DNA of 64,000 bases, from assembly GCF_900187505.1 (NCBI RefSeq), contig NZ_FYDL01000001.1, positions 372,001 to 436,000 on the forward strand, read 5' to 3'. The stretch's first letter is position 1. The number at the start of each line of letters is the position of its first letter. This document shows positions 1 to 8,536 of the stretch, piece by piece. Position numbers and translations under genes: made by a program. The notes under the pieces are model-generated. The model worked only from the letters and a program-made list of their open reading frames with translations, had not been told where the DNA came from and made no database searches. The stretch comes from Pseudomonas sp. Irchel s3h17. Its GTDB lineage: Bacteria > Pseudomonadota > Gammaproteobacteria > Pseudomonadales > Pseudomonadaceae.

Positions 1-176
1 GTATTGACCTTGCGGTCATGCATATCGCAGAGATAGGGGTCTGGATTTGAAGCGATCAAATAAGCAAGCAGCCGGTCCTTGACCCCTTGCCCTGAAAGCT
101 GAGTGAACACCTCCGACTTGGGGACTCCGGACGACAGCAGCTCCTTTACTTTGGCTTTAGCTTGTTTTTTGTTCAT
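1..176 (-). CDS. Hypothetical protein, N-terminal part (cut by window start)
   Basis: The reverse strand reads without a stop from an ATG at 176 to the window edge, giving at least 58 residues that begin MNKKQAKAKVKELLSSGV and continue through a Lys-rich helix and a segment ending YLCDMHDRKVN. The composition is natural for a cytoplasmic N-terminus and I recall similar short starts in unannotated Pseudomonas proteins, but I do not recognise a function. The C-terminal part lies outside the window, so domains and length cannot be judged. Confidence 0.55.
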   Translation of the reverse strand, partial: MNKKQAKAKVKELLSSGVPKSEVFTQLSGQGVKDRLLAYLIASNPDPYLCDMHDRKVN

Positions 177-470
177 ATCGAGTGACGACTCCGTGGCACA
201 CACTCACATTGCGATGAGGTCTGAAGCGAGGTGGTCACGCGGCCATACGCCTGGTGGACGGTGTTCCCTTCAGCCCGTTCAGGTCACTGAGCAAGCATAG
301 CTATTAATTTTCCAGTGTTGTTCGCACGCCAGCCATGGCTGCTTTTCCGCAGGCGCGCCCCGCTGTATCGGGTCCAAAACACTTGATGGACAGAGCCAGG
401 CCCCATGAGTGGCTATGCTTGAACTGTTGCCAATCCCCTGGCAGCCACATCGTGGAAGGAGGCGTTCGAG

Positions 471-956
471 ATGCAGCTCATCACGTTGAAAATCGACAAG
501 CCGGAGGCGACAAACTTCATCTTTGGCCAGACCCACTTCATCAAGTCCGTCGAGGACATCCACGAAGCCCTGGTCAATGCCGTCCCGGGCATCCTGTTCG
601 GCGTGGCCTTTTGTGAAGCCTCCGGCAAATGCCTGGTGCGCTGGTCCGGCACCGATACCGCGATGATCGAACTGGCCCGCCAGAATGCGCAAACCATCGG
701 CGCCGGTCATAGCTTCATGATCTTCCTGGGCGACGGCTTTTATCCGTTGAATGTATTGAACGCCGTGAAGATGGTGCCGGAGGTCTGCCGGATCTTTTGT
801 GCAACGGCCAATCCCACTGAAGTGATTGTCGCCGAGACGGCACAAGGGCGGGCGGTCCTGGGCGTGGTGGATGGCTTCTGTGCCCGGGACATCGAGGGCG
901 ACGACGATATCCTGTGGCGCAAGGACCTTTTGCGCCAGATCGGCTACAAACTGTGA
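471..956 (+). CDS. Adenosine-specific kinase family protein (DUF355/PF04008)
   Basis: The 161-aa product matches the small adenosine-specific kinase family first described from archaea, in the usual full length. It starts MQLITLKIDKPE, has the family's GVAFCEASG stretch near residues 44-52, and ends with VLGVVDGFCARDIEGDDD, a typical C-terminal signature. No signal peptide or membrane segment is seen, so it is cytoplasmic. The start is supported by GGAGG at 458-462, 8 nt upstream. It stands alone, 147 bp before the next gene. The family name rests on structural work on archaeal members; the physiological role in Pseudomonas is unclear. Confidence 0.8.
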   Translation: MQLITLKIDKPEATNFIFGQTHFIKSVEDIHEALVNAVPGILFGVAFCEASGKCLVRWSGTDTAMIELARQNAQTIGAGHSFMIFLGDGFYPLNVLNAVKMVPEVCRIFCATANPTEVIVAETAQGRAVLGVVDGFCARDIEGDDDILWRKDLLRQIGYKL

Positions 957-1103
957 TCGGCGAGACGCACGCGCGGCAACAGTAGGCTAGGCTTTGAGCA
1001 GCTCATTGCTCACGATGCTCGATTCTGCAGGTTTGGGTTTTCTGGAGAGCGTCTGCAACAGCTATCTCAGATAGGCCCAAACTGTTCACGCAGGACTGAC
1101 GTG

Positions 1104-2477
1104 ATGACCGAGCCCCTCTTAAGCTTTGACGCCCTCAAGCGCGCCGCTGCCAGCGGTGAAATCGATACCGTGCTGGTCTGCATGATCGACATGCAAGGAC
1201 GATTGGTCGGCAAGCGCTTCCAGGTCGAGTTTTTCATCGACAGCGGCCATGAAGAAACCCACTGCTGCAACTACCTGCTGGCCGACGACATCGACATGGA
1301 ACCGGTGCCAGGCTACGCCGCGGCCAGCTGGAGCAAAGGCTATGGCGATTTTGTGCTCAAGCCCGACATGGCCACGCTGCGGCGCGTGCCCTGGCTGGAA
1401 TGCACGGCGCTGGTGCTGTGCGACGTGCTCGATCATCACCATCGGCAGGACCTGCCGCACAGCCCGCGGGCGATTCTGAAAAAGCAGGTCGAGCGCCTGC
1501 GCGAGCGTGGCTATACCGGCATGTTCGCCTCGGAGCTCGAGTTCTACCTGTTTGATGAAAGCTATGAGGCGATCCACCAACGCAACTACCACCACCCGAA
1601 GACGGCCGGTCATTACATCGAGGATTACAACATCCTGCAGACGACTCGCGAGGAGCCAGTGCTGCGGGCCATTCGCAAGCACTTGCAGGCATCCGGCATT
1701 CCCGTGGAAAACTCCAAGGGCGAATGGGGCCCCGGCCAGGAAGAGATCAACATCCGCTATGCCGATGCCCTGACCATGGCCGACCACCATGTCATCATCA
1801 AGCACGCCTGCAAGGAGATCGCGCAATTGCAGGGCAAGGCGATCACCTTCATGGCCAAGTGGCGCTATGACGCCGCCGGCTCCAGCAGCCACATCCATAA
1901 TTCGCTGTGGGACAAGAACGCTAAAAAGCCGCTGTTCTTCGATCCCAAGGCCGAGTTTGGCATGTCGGCGCTGATGCGCTCATGGGTGGCCGGGCAGCTC
2001 AAGTACGCCAACGACATCACCTGCTTTCTCGCGCCCTATATCAATTCCTACAAGCGCTTCCAGGCCGGCACCTTCGCACCGACGCGGGCGGTGTGGAGTC
2101 GGGACAACCGCACCGCGGGCTTTCGCTTGTGTGCCGAAGGCAGCAAGGCCATCCGCATCGAATGCCGCATCGGCGGTGCCGACCTCAACCCCTACCTGGC
2201 CTTCGCCGCGTTGATTGCCGCGGGCCTGGCCGGGATCGACGAGAAGCTCGAGCTCGCGCCGCCTTTCGAGGGTGATGCCTATCAGGATGAACAGTTGCCT
2301 GAGGTGTCCAAGACCCTGCGCGAGGCCTGCGCCGCACTCAAGACCTCGCGCATGTTGCGCGAGGCCTTGGGTGATGAAGTGATCGATCACTATGTGCACA
2401 CCGCCGAGTGGGAGCAGAAAGAGTACGACCGGCGGATAACCGACTGGGAACTGCAGCGCGGCTTCGAGCGCTATTGA
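1104..2477 (+). CDS. Glutamine synthetase family protein, likely gamma-glutamyl-amine ligase
   Basis: The 457-aa product is a class-I glutamine-synthetase fold of the PuuA/gamma-glutamylpolyamine-synthetase subgroup, which couples glutamate to an amine with ATP. Visible features are the acidic metal-site motif ASELEFYLFDE near residue 145, a GPGQEEINIRY segment, a KWRYDAAGSSSHIHNSLWD histidine/phosphate region, and the RxECRIGGADLNPYLAFAA C-terminal motif. GTG at 1101 is an alternative start; ATG at 1104 is preferred. It is followed 7 bp later by aldehyde dehydrogenase, then iron alcohol dehydrogenase and an APC permease. That context suggests gamma-glutamylation of an imported amine or amino-alcohol rather than ammonia assimilation. 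The exact substrate is inferred, not shown. Confidence 0.85.
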   Translation: MTEPLLSFDALKRAAASGEIDTVLVCMIDMQGRLVGKRFQVEFFIDSGHEETHCCNYLLADDIDMEPVPGYAAASWSKGYGDFVLKPDMATLRRVPWLECTALVLCDVLDHHHRQDLPHSPRAILKKQVERLRERGYTGMFASELEFYLFDESYEAIHQRNYHHPKTAGHYIEDYNILQTTREEPVLRAIRKHLQASGIPVENSKGEWGPGQEEINIRYADALTMADHHVIIKHACKEIAQLQGKAITFMAKWRYDAAGSSSHIHNSLWDKNAKKPLFFDPKAEFGMSALMRSWVAGQLKYANDITCFLAPYINSYKRFQAGTFAPTRAVWSRDNRTAGFRLCAEGSKAIRIECRIGGADLNPYLAFAALIAAGLAGIDEKLELAPPFEGDAYQDEQLPEVSKTLREACAALKTSRMLREALGDEVIDHYVHTAEWEQKEYDRRITDWELQRGFERY

Positions 2478-2484
2478 GAACACC

Positions 2485-3876
2485 ATGACGGCAAAGGTTC
2501 AGCTCATCTCCCCGGTCGATGGCCGGGTCTACGTCGAACGCCAGTGCGCCGATGCCGCACAGATCGAGCAGGCACTGGCGGCGGCCGCAACGGCCCAGGA
2601 GCACTGGAAGCGCCGGCCATTGAGCGAACGCGCGGTGTTGTGCAACGCCGCCGTGGACGCAATGCTGTCGATGCAGGATCAAATCGTCCCGGAGCTGGCG
2701 TGGCAGATGGGCCGCCCGGTGCGCTTCGGTGCCGGTGAACTGCGTGGTTTCGCAGAACGTGCCCGCTACATGATCGCCATCGCCGCCGATGCGCTGGCGG
2801 CAGTAGAGCCCGAGCCGGTTTCAGGTTTTCGGCGCACGATCAAGCGCGAGCCGCTGGGCACGGTGCTGGTGGTCGCACCCTGGAACTACCCCTACCTGAC
2901 GGCGGTGAACACCATCATCCCGGCGCTGATGGCGGGCAACAGCGTGATCCTCAAGCATGCCACGCAAACCCTGCTGGTCGGCGAACGCTTCGCCGAAGCC
3001 TTGCGTCGCGCCCATTTGCCCACCGGCCTGTTCCACAACCTGCTGCTCGATCATCGGCAGACCGCCGCGATCATTGCTTCGGGCCGTGTGCAACAAGTGA
3101 ACTTCACCGGCTCAGTCCAGGCCGGCGAGGCCATGGAGGCCGCCGCCATGGGGCGTTTTATCGGCATGGGGCTGGAACTGGGCGGCAAAGACCCGGCCTA
3201 CGTACGGGCGGACGCCAACCTTGAGCATGCGGTGGAAAACCTGGTCGACGGCAGCTTCTTCAACTCTGGGCAAAGCTGCTGCGCCATCGAGCGCATCTAT
3301 GTCGACCACAGCCTCTACCCGGCCTTTGTCGAGCGCTTCGTCGCCTTGACCGGCCAGTATGTACTGGGCAACCCGCTGGACGAAGCCACCACGCTCGGCC
3401 CGCTGGTTTCACCGAGTGCCGCGGAGTTCGTTCGCGGACAGATTGCCGAGGCCCTGGCACAGGGCGCCAGGGCGCTGATCGATCCAGCGGCCTTTACTGC
3501 CGATGTACCGGGCGGTGCCTACCTGGCCCCGCAGATCCTGGTGGACGTCACCCACCAGATGTCGGTGATGCGCGAGGAAAGCTTCGGCCCGGTGGTCGGC
3601 ATCATGCCGGTTGCTGGCGACGAGGAAGCCATTGCCTTGATGAACGACAGTCAGTTCGGGCTCAGCGCCTCCCTCTGGACCCAGGACCTCGCTGCCGCCG
3701 AACGCCTGGGCGATGAGCTCGCCACCGGCACGGTGTTCATGAACCGCTGCGACTACCTGGACCCGGCGCTGGCCTGGACCGGGGTGAAACACAGCGGACG
3801 CGGCATCACCCTCTCGCGCCTTGGCTACGAGCACCTGACCCGAGCCAAATCCTTCCATCTGCGCCACGAGGTGTAG
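2485..3876 (+). CDS. Aldehyde dehydrogenase family protein
   Basis: The 463-aa protein is an NAD(P)-dependent aldehyde dehydrogenase that oxidises an aldehyde to a carboxylate. The cofactor segment APWNYPYLTAVNTIIPALMAGNSVILK is at about 131-157, the general base Glu231 lies in GLELGGKDPAY, and the nucleophile Cys265 lies in SGQSCCAIER. It is somewhat shorter than the 480-500 aa of many ALDHs but shows no internal gap. It sits 7 bp after the ligase gene and 3 bp before the alcohol dehydrogenase, so it is almost certainly co-transcribed. It probably oxidises the aldehyde made from the glutamylated or free amino-alcohol; the substrate is an inference from neighbours. Confidence 0.9.
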   Translation: MTAKVQLISPVDGRVYVERQCADAAQIEQALAAAATAQEHWKRRPLSERAVLCNAAVDAMLSMQDQIVPELAWQMGRPVRFGAGELRGFAERARYMIAIAADALAAVEPEPVSGFRRTIKREPLGTVLVVAPWNYPYLTAVNTIIPALMAGNSVILKHATQTLLVGERFAEALRRAHLPTGLFHNLLLDHRQTAAIIASGRVQQVNFTGSVQAGEAMEAAAMGRFIGMGLELGGKDPAYVRADANLEHAVENLVDGSFFNSGQSCCAIERIYVDHSLYPAFVERFVALTGQYVLGNPLDEATTLGPLVSPSAAEFVRGQIAEALAQGARALIDPAAFTADVPGGAYLAPQILVDVTHQMSVMREESFGPVVGIMPVAGDEEAIALMNDSQFGLSASLWTQDLAAAERLGDELATGTVFMNRCDYLDPALAWTGVKHSGRGITLSRLGYEHLTRAKSFHLRHEV

Positions 3877-3879
3877 GTC

Positions 3880-5040
3880 ATGAGTCTGACCGGAAACTGG
3901 AACTACCCCACGAGCATTCGCTTCGGTGTCGGACGCATTGCCGAACTGGCCGAGGTCTGTCTCAGCCAGGGTATCCGGCGACCGCTGCTGGTCACCGACA
4001 GTGGCCTGGCGCGCGCGCCGATCACCCGCGCGGCGCTGGACGCCATGTCGGCCGCCGGCCTTGGCGTCGCGCTGTTTTGTGACCTCAAGCCCAATCCGGT
4101 GGAGGCCAACCTGGCAGGCGGGCTCGATGCCTGGCGCGCCGGCCAGCACGACGGGGTGGTCGCCTTCGGCGGTGGCAGCGGCCTGGACATGGGCAAGCTG
4201 ATTGCTTTCATGAGCGGCCAGACCCGACCGGTCTGGGATTTCGAAGACATCGGCGACTACTGGACCCGCGCCGACGATAGCCACATCGCCCCGGTCATTG
4301 CGGTACCGACCACCGCCGGCACAGGCTCCGAAGTCGGCCGGGCGGCGGTGATCATCGACGAGCGCACGCACACCAAGCGCATCATCTTCCATCCGAAGAT
4401 GATGCCGCGCGTGGTCATCAGTGATCCGGCCCTCACCGTCGGCATGCCGGCCAAGGTCACCGCCGGCACCGGCATGGATGCGTTCGCCCATTGCCTGGAG
4501 TCCTACTGCGCCCCCGGCTTTCACCCCATGGCCGAAGGCATTGCGGTGGAAGGCATGCGCCTGGTCGCCAATGCGCTGGTGCGGGCCGTCCACATGCCCT
4601 CGGACCTCGACGCGCGCGCACTCATGCTCGCGGCCGCCGCGATGGGTGCCACCGCGTTCCAGAAAGGCCTGGGCGGGATGCACGCCCTCTCCCATCCGGT
4701 GGGCGCCCTGTACGACACCCACCACGGCATGACCAACGCCACCTTCATGCCCTACGTCCTGCAGTTCAATCGACCGGCCATCGAGGAGCGCATCACCCGC
4801 CTGGCGGCGTATCTGCGCCTGCCCTCCCCGGGTTTCGACAGCTTCCTGGCCTTCGTCCTCAAGCTGCGCAAGGACATCGGCGTCCCCCACACGCTGTTCG
4901 AGCTGGGTGTGGATGACCGGCAGGCCGACCTGATCGCGGACATGGCGATTGTCGACCCCTCGGCCAGCGGCAACCCGTTGCCATTGACCCGGGGTGGCGC
5001 GGCCAGCATTTTCGACGCGGCTTTTCACGGCCGTCTCTAG
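3880..5040 (+). CDS. Iron-containing alcohol dehydrogenase
   Basis: The 386-aa product belongs to the group III (Fe-dependent) alcohol dehydrogenases, interconverting a primary alcohol and an aldehyde with NAD(P). It has the nucleotide loop AFGGGSGLDMGK, the VPTTAGTGSEV motif, and metal-binding histidines in GMHALSHPVGALYDTHHGMTNA, all in family order and at family length. It begins 3 bp after the aldehyde dehydrogenase stop, and the ATG overlaps a GTCATGAG context with weak Shine-Dalgarno, implying translational coupling. In this cluster it would handle the hydroxyl end of an amino-alcohol or its gamma-glutamyl derivative. Confidence 0.92.
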   Translation: MSLTGNWNYPTSIRFGVGRIAELAEVCLSQGIRRPLLVTDSGLARAPITRAALDAMSAAGLGVALFCDLKPNPVEANLAGGLDAWRAGQHDGVVAFGGGSGLDMGKLIAFMSGQTRPVWDFEDIGDYWTRADDSHIAPVIAVPTTAGTGSEVGRAAVIIDERTHTKRIIFHPKMMPRVVISDPALTVGMPAKVTAGTGMDAFAHCLESYCAPGFHPMAEGIAVEGMRLVANALVRAVHMPSDLDARALMLAAAAMGATAFQKGLGGMHALSHPVGALYDTHHGMTNATFMPYVLQFNRPAIEERITRLAAYLRLPSPGFDSFLAFVLKLRKDIGVPHTLFELGVDDRQADLIADMAIVDPSASGNPLPLTRGGAASIFDAAFHGRL

Positions 5041-5193
5041 AGCAGTCGCCTGTCCGGGGCTGAGGCTTGTACACGCATCGGGACAGGTTAGATCCGTTAG
5101 CAGCAGGAGCAGTACGACAAGGTGTTGAAGGCCAGCCCATTGCGCGACGCAAACGCCAATGGATCTGAATCAAAACCTGATGGGGCACACACA

Positions 5194-6756
5194 ATGAATC
5201 CAGTAAGCCAGCCCGGCAGCGGCGCGCAAGACGATGACGTCGAGATGCTGCACAGCATGGGCTATGCCCAGCAACTCTCACGCCGAATGGGGGTTTTCTC
5301 CAACTTTGCCATTTCCTTTTCGATCATCTGCATCCTCTCGGGTGGCATCAACTCACTGGCCCAGGGCACCTCGGGCGCGGGCGGCGCGGCCATCGGCATC
5401 GGCTGGCCAATCGGCTGCCTGATCTCCGGGGTGTTCGCCATGGCCATGGCGCAGATCTCCTCGGCCTACCCCACCGCTGGCGGCCTCTATCACTGGGGTT
5501 CGATTCTCGGTAATCGCTTCACCGGCTGGCTGACGGCCTGGTTCAACCTGTTGGGCCTGGTGACGGTGCTTGGCGCGATCAACGTCGGTACCTATTACTT
5601 CTTTTTCGGTGCCTTCGGACCGGCCCTGGGCATGGAGGACACGACCACCACACGGATCATTTTCCTGGCCATCCTGACCGGCATCCAGGCCCTGTGTAAC
5701 CACTTCGGGATCGGGTTGACCGCAAAGCTCACCGACTTCTCGGGCTACCTGATCTTCGCCACGGCCATCGCGCTGACCGTCACCTGCCTGATCGCAGCCC
5801 CCAGCTATGAGTTCGTCCGGCTGGTGACCTTCGGCAACTATTCCGGCGAGGCTGGCGGCAACGTCTGGCCACAGGTGTCCAATAGCTGGATCTTCATGCT
5901 CGGCCTGCTGTTGCCGATCTACACCATCACCGGTTATGACGCTTCGGCGCATACCTCCGAGGAAACCCGGCAGGCGGCCAAATCGGTGCCGGTGGGGATG
6001 GTCATGTCGGTGGTCTGGTCGCTGCTGTTTGGCTGGCTCATGCTCAGCTCGTTCGTACTGATGCTGCCCAGCATGGACGAAGCGGCAACCAAGGGTTGGA
6101 ACGTGTTCTTCTGGGCGATGGACACCCAAGTCAATCCCGCCGTCAAGATGGCGCTGTACCTGGCGATTTTCATCTCGCAGTTTCTCTGCGGGCTGGCCAC
6201 CGTGACCTCGGTCTCGCGGATGATTTTCGCTTTCTCCCGTGACGGCGGCCTGCCCTGCTCGAAAGCACTGGCCAGGGTCTCACCCACCCATCGCAGCCCG
6301 GTCGCGGCGATCTGGACCGGTGCCACGCTGGCGGTGCTGTTCGTCTGGGGATCGTCCCTGGTCTCGATCGGCGAAACGCCGGTCTACACCATCGTGGTGT
6401 CCTGCACGGTGATCTTCCTGTTCTTCTCGTTCATCATTCCCATCGTGCTGGGCCTGTTCACCTTCGGCACCCCGAAGTGGCCGACCATGGGTCCGTGGAA
6501 CATGGGCCGCTGGTTGTACTCGTTCTTTGCAATCCTCTCGATCCTGTCCATGGTGCTGATCTTCATCATCGGCATCCAGCCACCGAACGACTGGGCGCTG
6601 TACATCACCATCGGCTTCCTGATCCTGACCGCCATTGTCTGGTTCGCCTTTGAAGCCCGGCGCTTCCAGGGCCCGCCCGTGGGCGAGATGATCATCAAGC
6701 GCCAGGCTGAAATCGCCGCGGCCGAAGAGGCGTTGAACAAACAAGCGCCAAGCTGA
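5194..6756 (+). CDS. APC superfamily amino acid/amine permease
   Basis: The 520-aa protein is a 12-helix inner-membrane transporter of the amino acid-polyamine-organocation superfamily. The first helix carries GVFSNFAISFSIICILSGG, with further hydrophobic spans at regular spacing and a charged C-terminal tail (KRQAEIAAAEEALNKQ). The reading frame is open back to a GTG at 5122, but the 24 added residues are polar and unlike the family; ATG at 5194 (MNPVSQPGSG) is preferred. It lies 153 bp after the alcohol dehydrogenase on the same strand and probably imports the substrate of that pathway. A perfect hairpin follows at 6775. Confidence 0.88.
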   Translation: MNPVSQPGSGAQDDDVEMLHSMGYAQQLSRRMGVFSNFAISFSIICILSGGINSLAQGTSGAGGAAIGIGWPIGCLISGVFAMAMAQISSAYPTAGGLYHWGSILGNRFTGWLTAWFNLLGLVTVLGAINVGTYYFFFGAFGPALGMEDTTTTRIIFLAILTGIQALCNHFGIGLTAKLTDFSGYLIFATAIALTVTCLIAAPSYEFVRLVTFGNYSGEAGGNVWPQVSNSWIFMLGLLLPIYTITGYDASAHTSEETRQAAKSVPVGMVMSVVWSLLFGWLMLSSFVLMLPSMDEAATKGWNVFFWAMDTQVNPAVKMALYLAIFISQFLCGLATVTSVSRMIFAFSRDGGLPCSKALARVSPTHRSPVAAIWTGATLAVLFVWGSSLVSIGETPVYTIVVSCTVIFLFFSFIIPIVLGLFTFGTPKWPTMGPWNMGRWLYSFFAILSILSMVLIFIIGIQPPNDWALYITIGFLILTAIVWFAFEARRFQGPPVGEMIIKRQAEIAAAEEALNKQAPS

Positions 6757-6774
6757 TCGCCACACCCCTGAAAT

Positions 6775-6797
6775 AGCGGGACGCCCAGCGTCCCGCT
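6775..6797 (+). terminator. Perfect 10-bp hairpin after the permease gene
   Basis: AGCGGGACGC and GCGTCCCGCT form a perfect inverted repeat around the 3-nt loop CCA, 19 bp after the permease stop codon. The following bases (GTGCTGTTGG) contain no strong T run, so this is a GC-stem transcription or RNA-stability element rather than a textbook intrinsic terminator. Confidence 0.55.
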
Positions 6798-7050
6798 GTG
6801 CTGTTGGATCAACACGGCAACGTTGGCCCTCGTGCGACCGAACCTGACCGTTTCCCGCCAACCTCCATAGAGCCACCCTGGCGTCGATTGCCGCTCCTCG
6901 TGAACCGCCGGAGAGTGCCCGCGCCCCACGGCCACGGCGCTCCCACACCCGAATGATTTACATCTCGCAATACTTGTTTGATCTTCACAGGGATGCGCTA
7001 TCGTGTGCGGGATTCGCCTGCACACTGCCCACATCACGTAAGGACACTCG

Positions 7051-8514
7051 ATGAATCGCCCCGCACGCCACCCGCTGGTTTTCGCCCTGGCGCTCACCGG
7101 CACACTCGCCGCCAGCAGCGTACTGACCTCTCAGGTTATTGCCGCACCAGCTGCCCCACCCGGCCCGGTCGCCGACACCAAGGTGACTGAACCGTACGTG
7201 CGCATGATGGCCCGTGAAGCCTACTTCTGGGGTTGGCCGATGGCCAATATCTTCAACCGCCGCCAGGCGTTCAAGGACCTGCCCGAACCCGGATTGATGG
7301 GCGGCATCGTGCCCGTGGCGCCGATCAACCGGCTGTCGATGCTCAGCGATTACATCGCCCCGGCCGAGCGCCTCGTGGCCTGCCCGAACCAGGACGTGGT
7401 GTACGGCGCGGGCAGCATTGCCCTGGACCTGGAGCCGGTGGTATTGCAGGTACCGGATTTCGGTAGCCGTTTCTGGGTGTACCAGGTGGTCGACCTGCGC
7501 TCCGACAGCTTTGCCGAACTGGGCAAGATGTATGGCACCCAACCCGGCTTCTACCTATTGGTCGGTCCGGACTGGAAAGGCACCGTGCCGCCCGGCATCA
7601 CCAAGGTGTTCCGCGCCAACACCAACACCGGCTTCGTGATTCCCCGGGTATTCCAGGACGACACCGCCGCCGATCGCCAGGCCGTGCAGCCAGCCCTGTC
7701 CGGAATCGACATGTACCCGCTGTCCAGGTACGACGGTAAGGTCAAGCAGCGTGACTGGAGACAGCTGACAAAATTCCCGTCCCAGGCCCAGGGCGACGCC
7801 GAGGCCAAGTGGGTCATGCCGGAGAAATTCTTCGACGAACTGCCTGCCCTGCTCAAGGACGCCAAGCCGTTGCCGGGTGAAGAGGCCCGCTACGCACAGT
7901 TGGCCGCCCTCGCCGCCATCGCGAAGACCAACCCGCAACTCAGGGCGGCGATGATTGATGAGGCGAAGAAAGCCGACAGCGAAGTCATCGACCCGCTGCT
8001 GCAGTTCCGCAACTATGGCCTGCAACTGCCCGACCACTGGAGCACCATCAGTAACGGCGCGGCGTTTGGCACCGACTACTTCAGCCGCACCGCCGTGGCG
8101 CGCTCGAACATCTTCGTCAACCAGCAGAAAGAGACCAAGTACTTCTACCAGGACCTCGACCAGTCCGGCGCTCGCCTCAACGGCCAGCATGGCTACAGCG
8201 TGACCTTCGCCAAGGGCAAGCTGCCGCCGGTCAAGGGCTTCTGGTCGCTGACGCTGTACAACGAAAATCACTTCTTCGCCCCGAATGACCTGGGCCGCTA
8301 CTCCGTCGGCACCAAGAACAAATCCCTGAAAACCAACGCCGACGGCTCGCTGACTATCTACGTGCAAGGCACCTCGCCAGGCAAGGACAAGGAAAGCAAC
8401 TGGCTGCCGGCTCCCAAAGACGCAGACTTCTCGCTGTACATCCGCGCGTACTGGCCAGAGGCGGCGACGCTCAACGGCCAGTGGACACCTCCGCCCGTTG
8501 TCAAAGCCCACTGA
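7051..8514 (+). CDS. Exported DUF1254/DUF1214 domain protein (first of a tandem pair)
   Basis: The 487-aa product starts with a signal peptide (hydrophobic core FALALTGTLAASSVL, likely cleaved after VIAAP) and has the DUF1254 core near residues 50-170 (REAYFWGWPMANIFNRRQAF, PNQDVVYGAGSIALD, SRFWVYQVVDLR) and the DUF1214 C-terminal part (LPPVKGFWSLTLYNENHFF, YIRAYWPE). These domains are common in secreted bacterial proteins but have no settled biochemical role. AAGGA lies 8 nt before the ATG. It is followed 22 bp later by a second protein of the same family. Confidence 0.85.
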   Translation: MNRPARHPLVFALALTGTLAASSVLTSQVIAAPAAPPGPVADTKVTEPYVRMMAREAYFWGWPMANIFNRRQAFKDLPEPGLMGGIVPVAPINRLSMLSDYIAPAERLVACPNQDVVYGAGSIALDLEPVVLQVPDFGSRFWVYQVVDLRSDSFAELGKMYGTQPGFYLLVGPDWKGTVPPGITKVFRANTNTGFVIPRVFQDDTAADRQAVQPALSGIDMYPLSRYDGKVKQRDWRQLTKFPSQAQGDAEAKWVMPEKFFDELPALLKDAKPLPGEEARYAQLAALAAIAKTNPQLRAAMIDEAKKADSEVIDPLLQFRNYGLQLPDHWSTISNGAAFGTDYFSRTAVARSNIFVNQQKETKYFYQDLDQSGARLNGQHGYSVTFAKGKLPPVKGFWSLTLYNENHFFAPNDLGRYSVGTKNKSLKTNADGSLTIYVQGTSPGKDKESNWLPAPKDADFSLYIRAYWPEAATLNGQWTPPPVVKAH

Positions 8515-8536
8515 TTGACGTGAACAGGAGTTCACC

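Noticed and set aside
3409..5028. 539-aa open frame on the minus strand opposite the alcohol dehydrogenase gene
   Set aside because: It is His/Gly/Arg-rich, lacks a ribosome site and lies wholly opposite well-supported genes; such long antisense frames are normal in GC-rich DNA.
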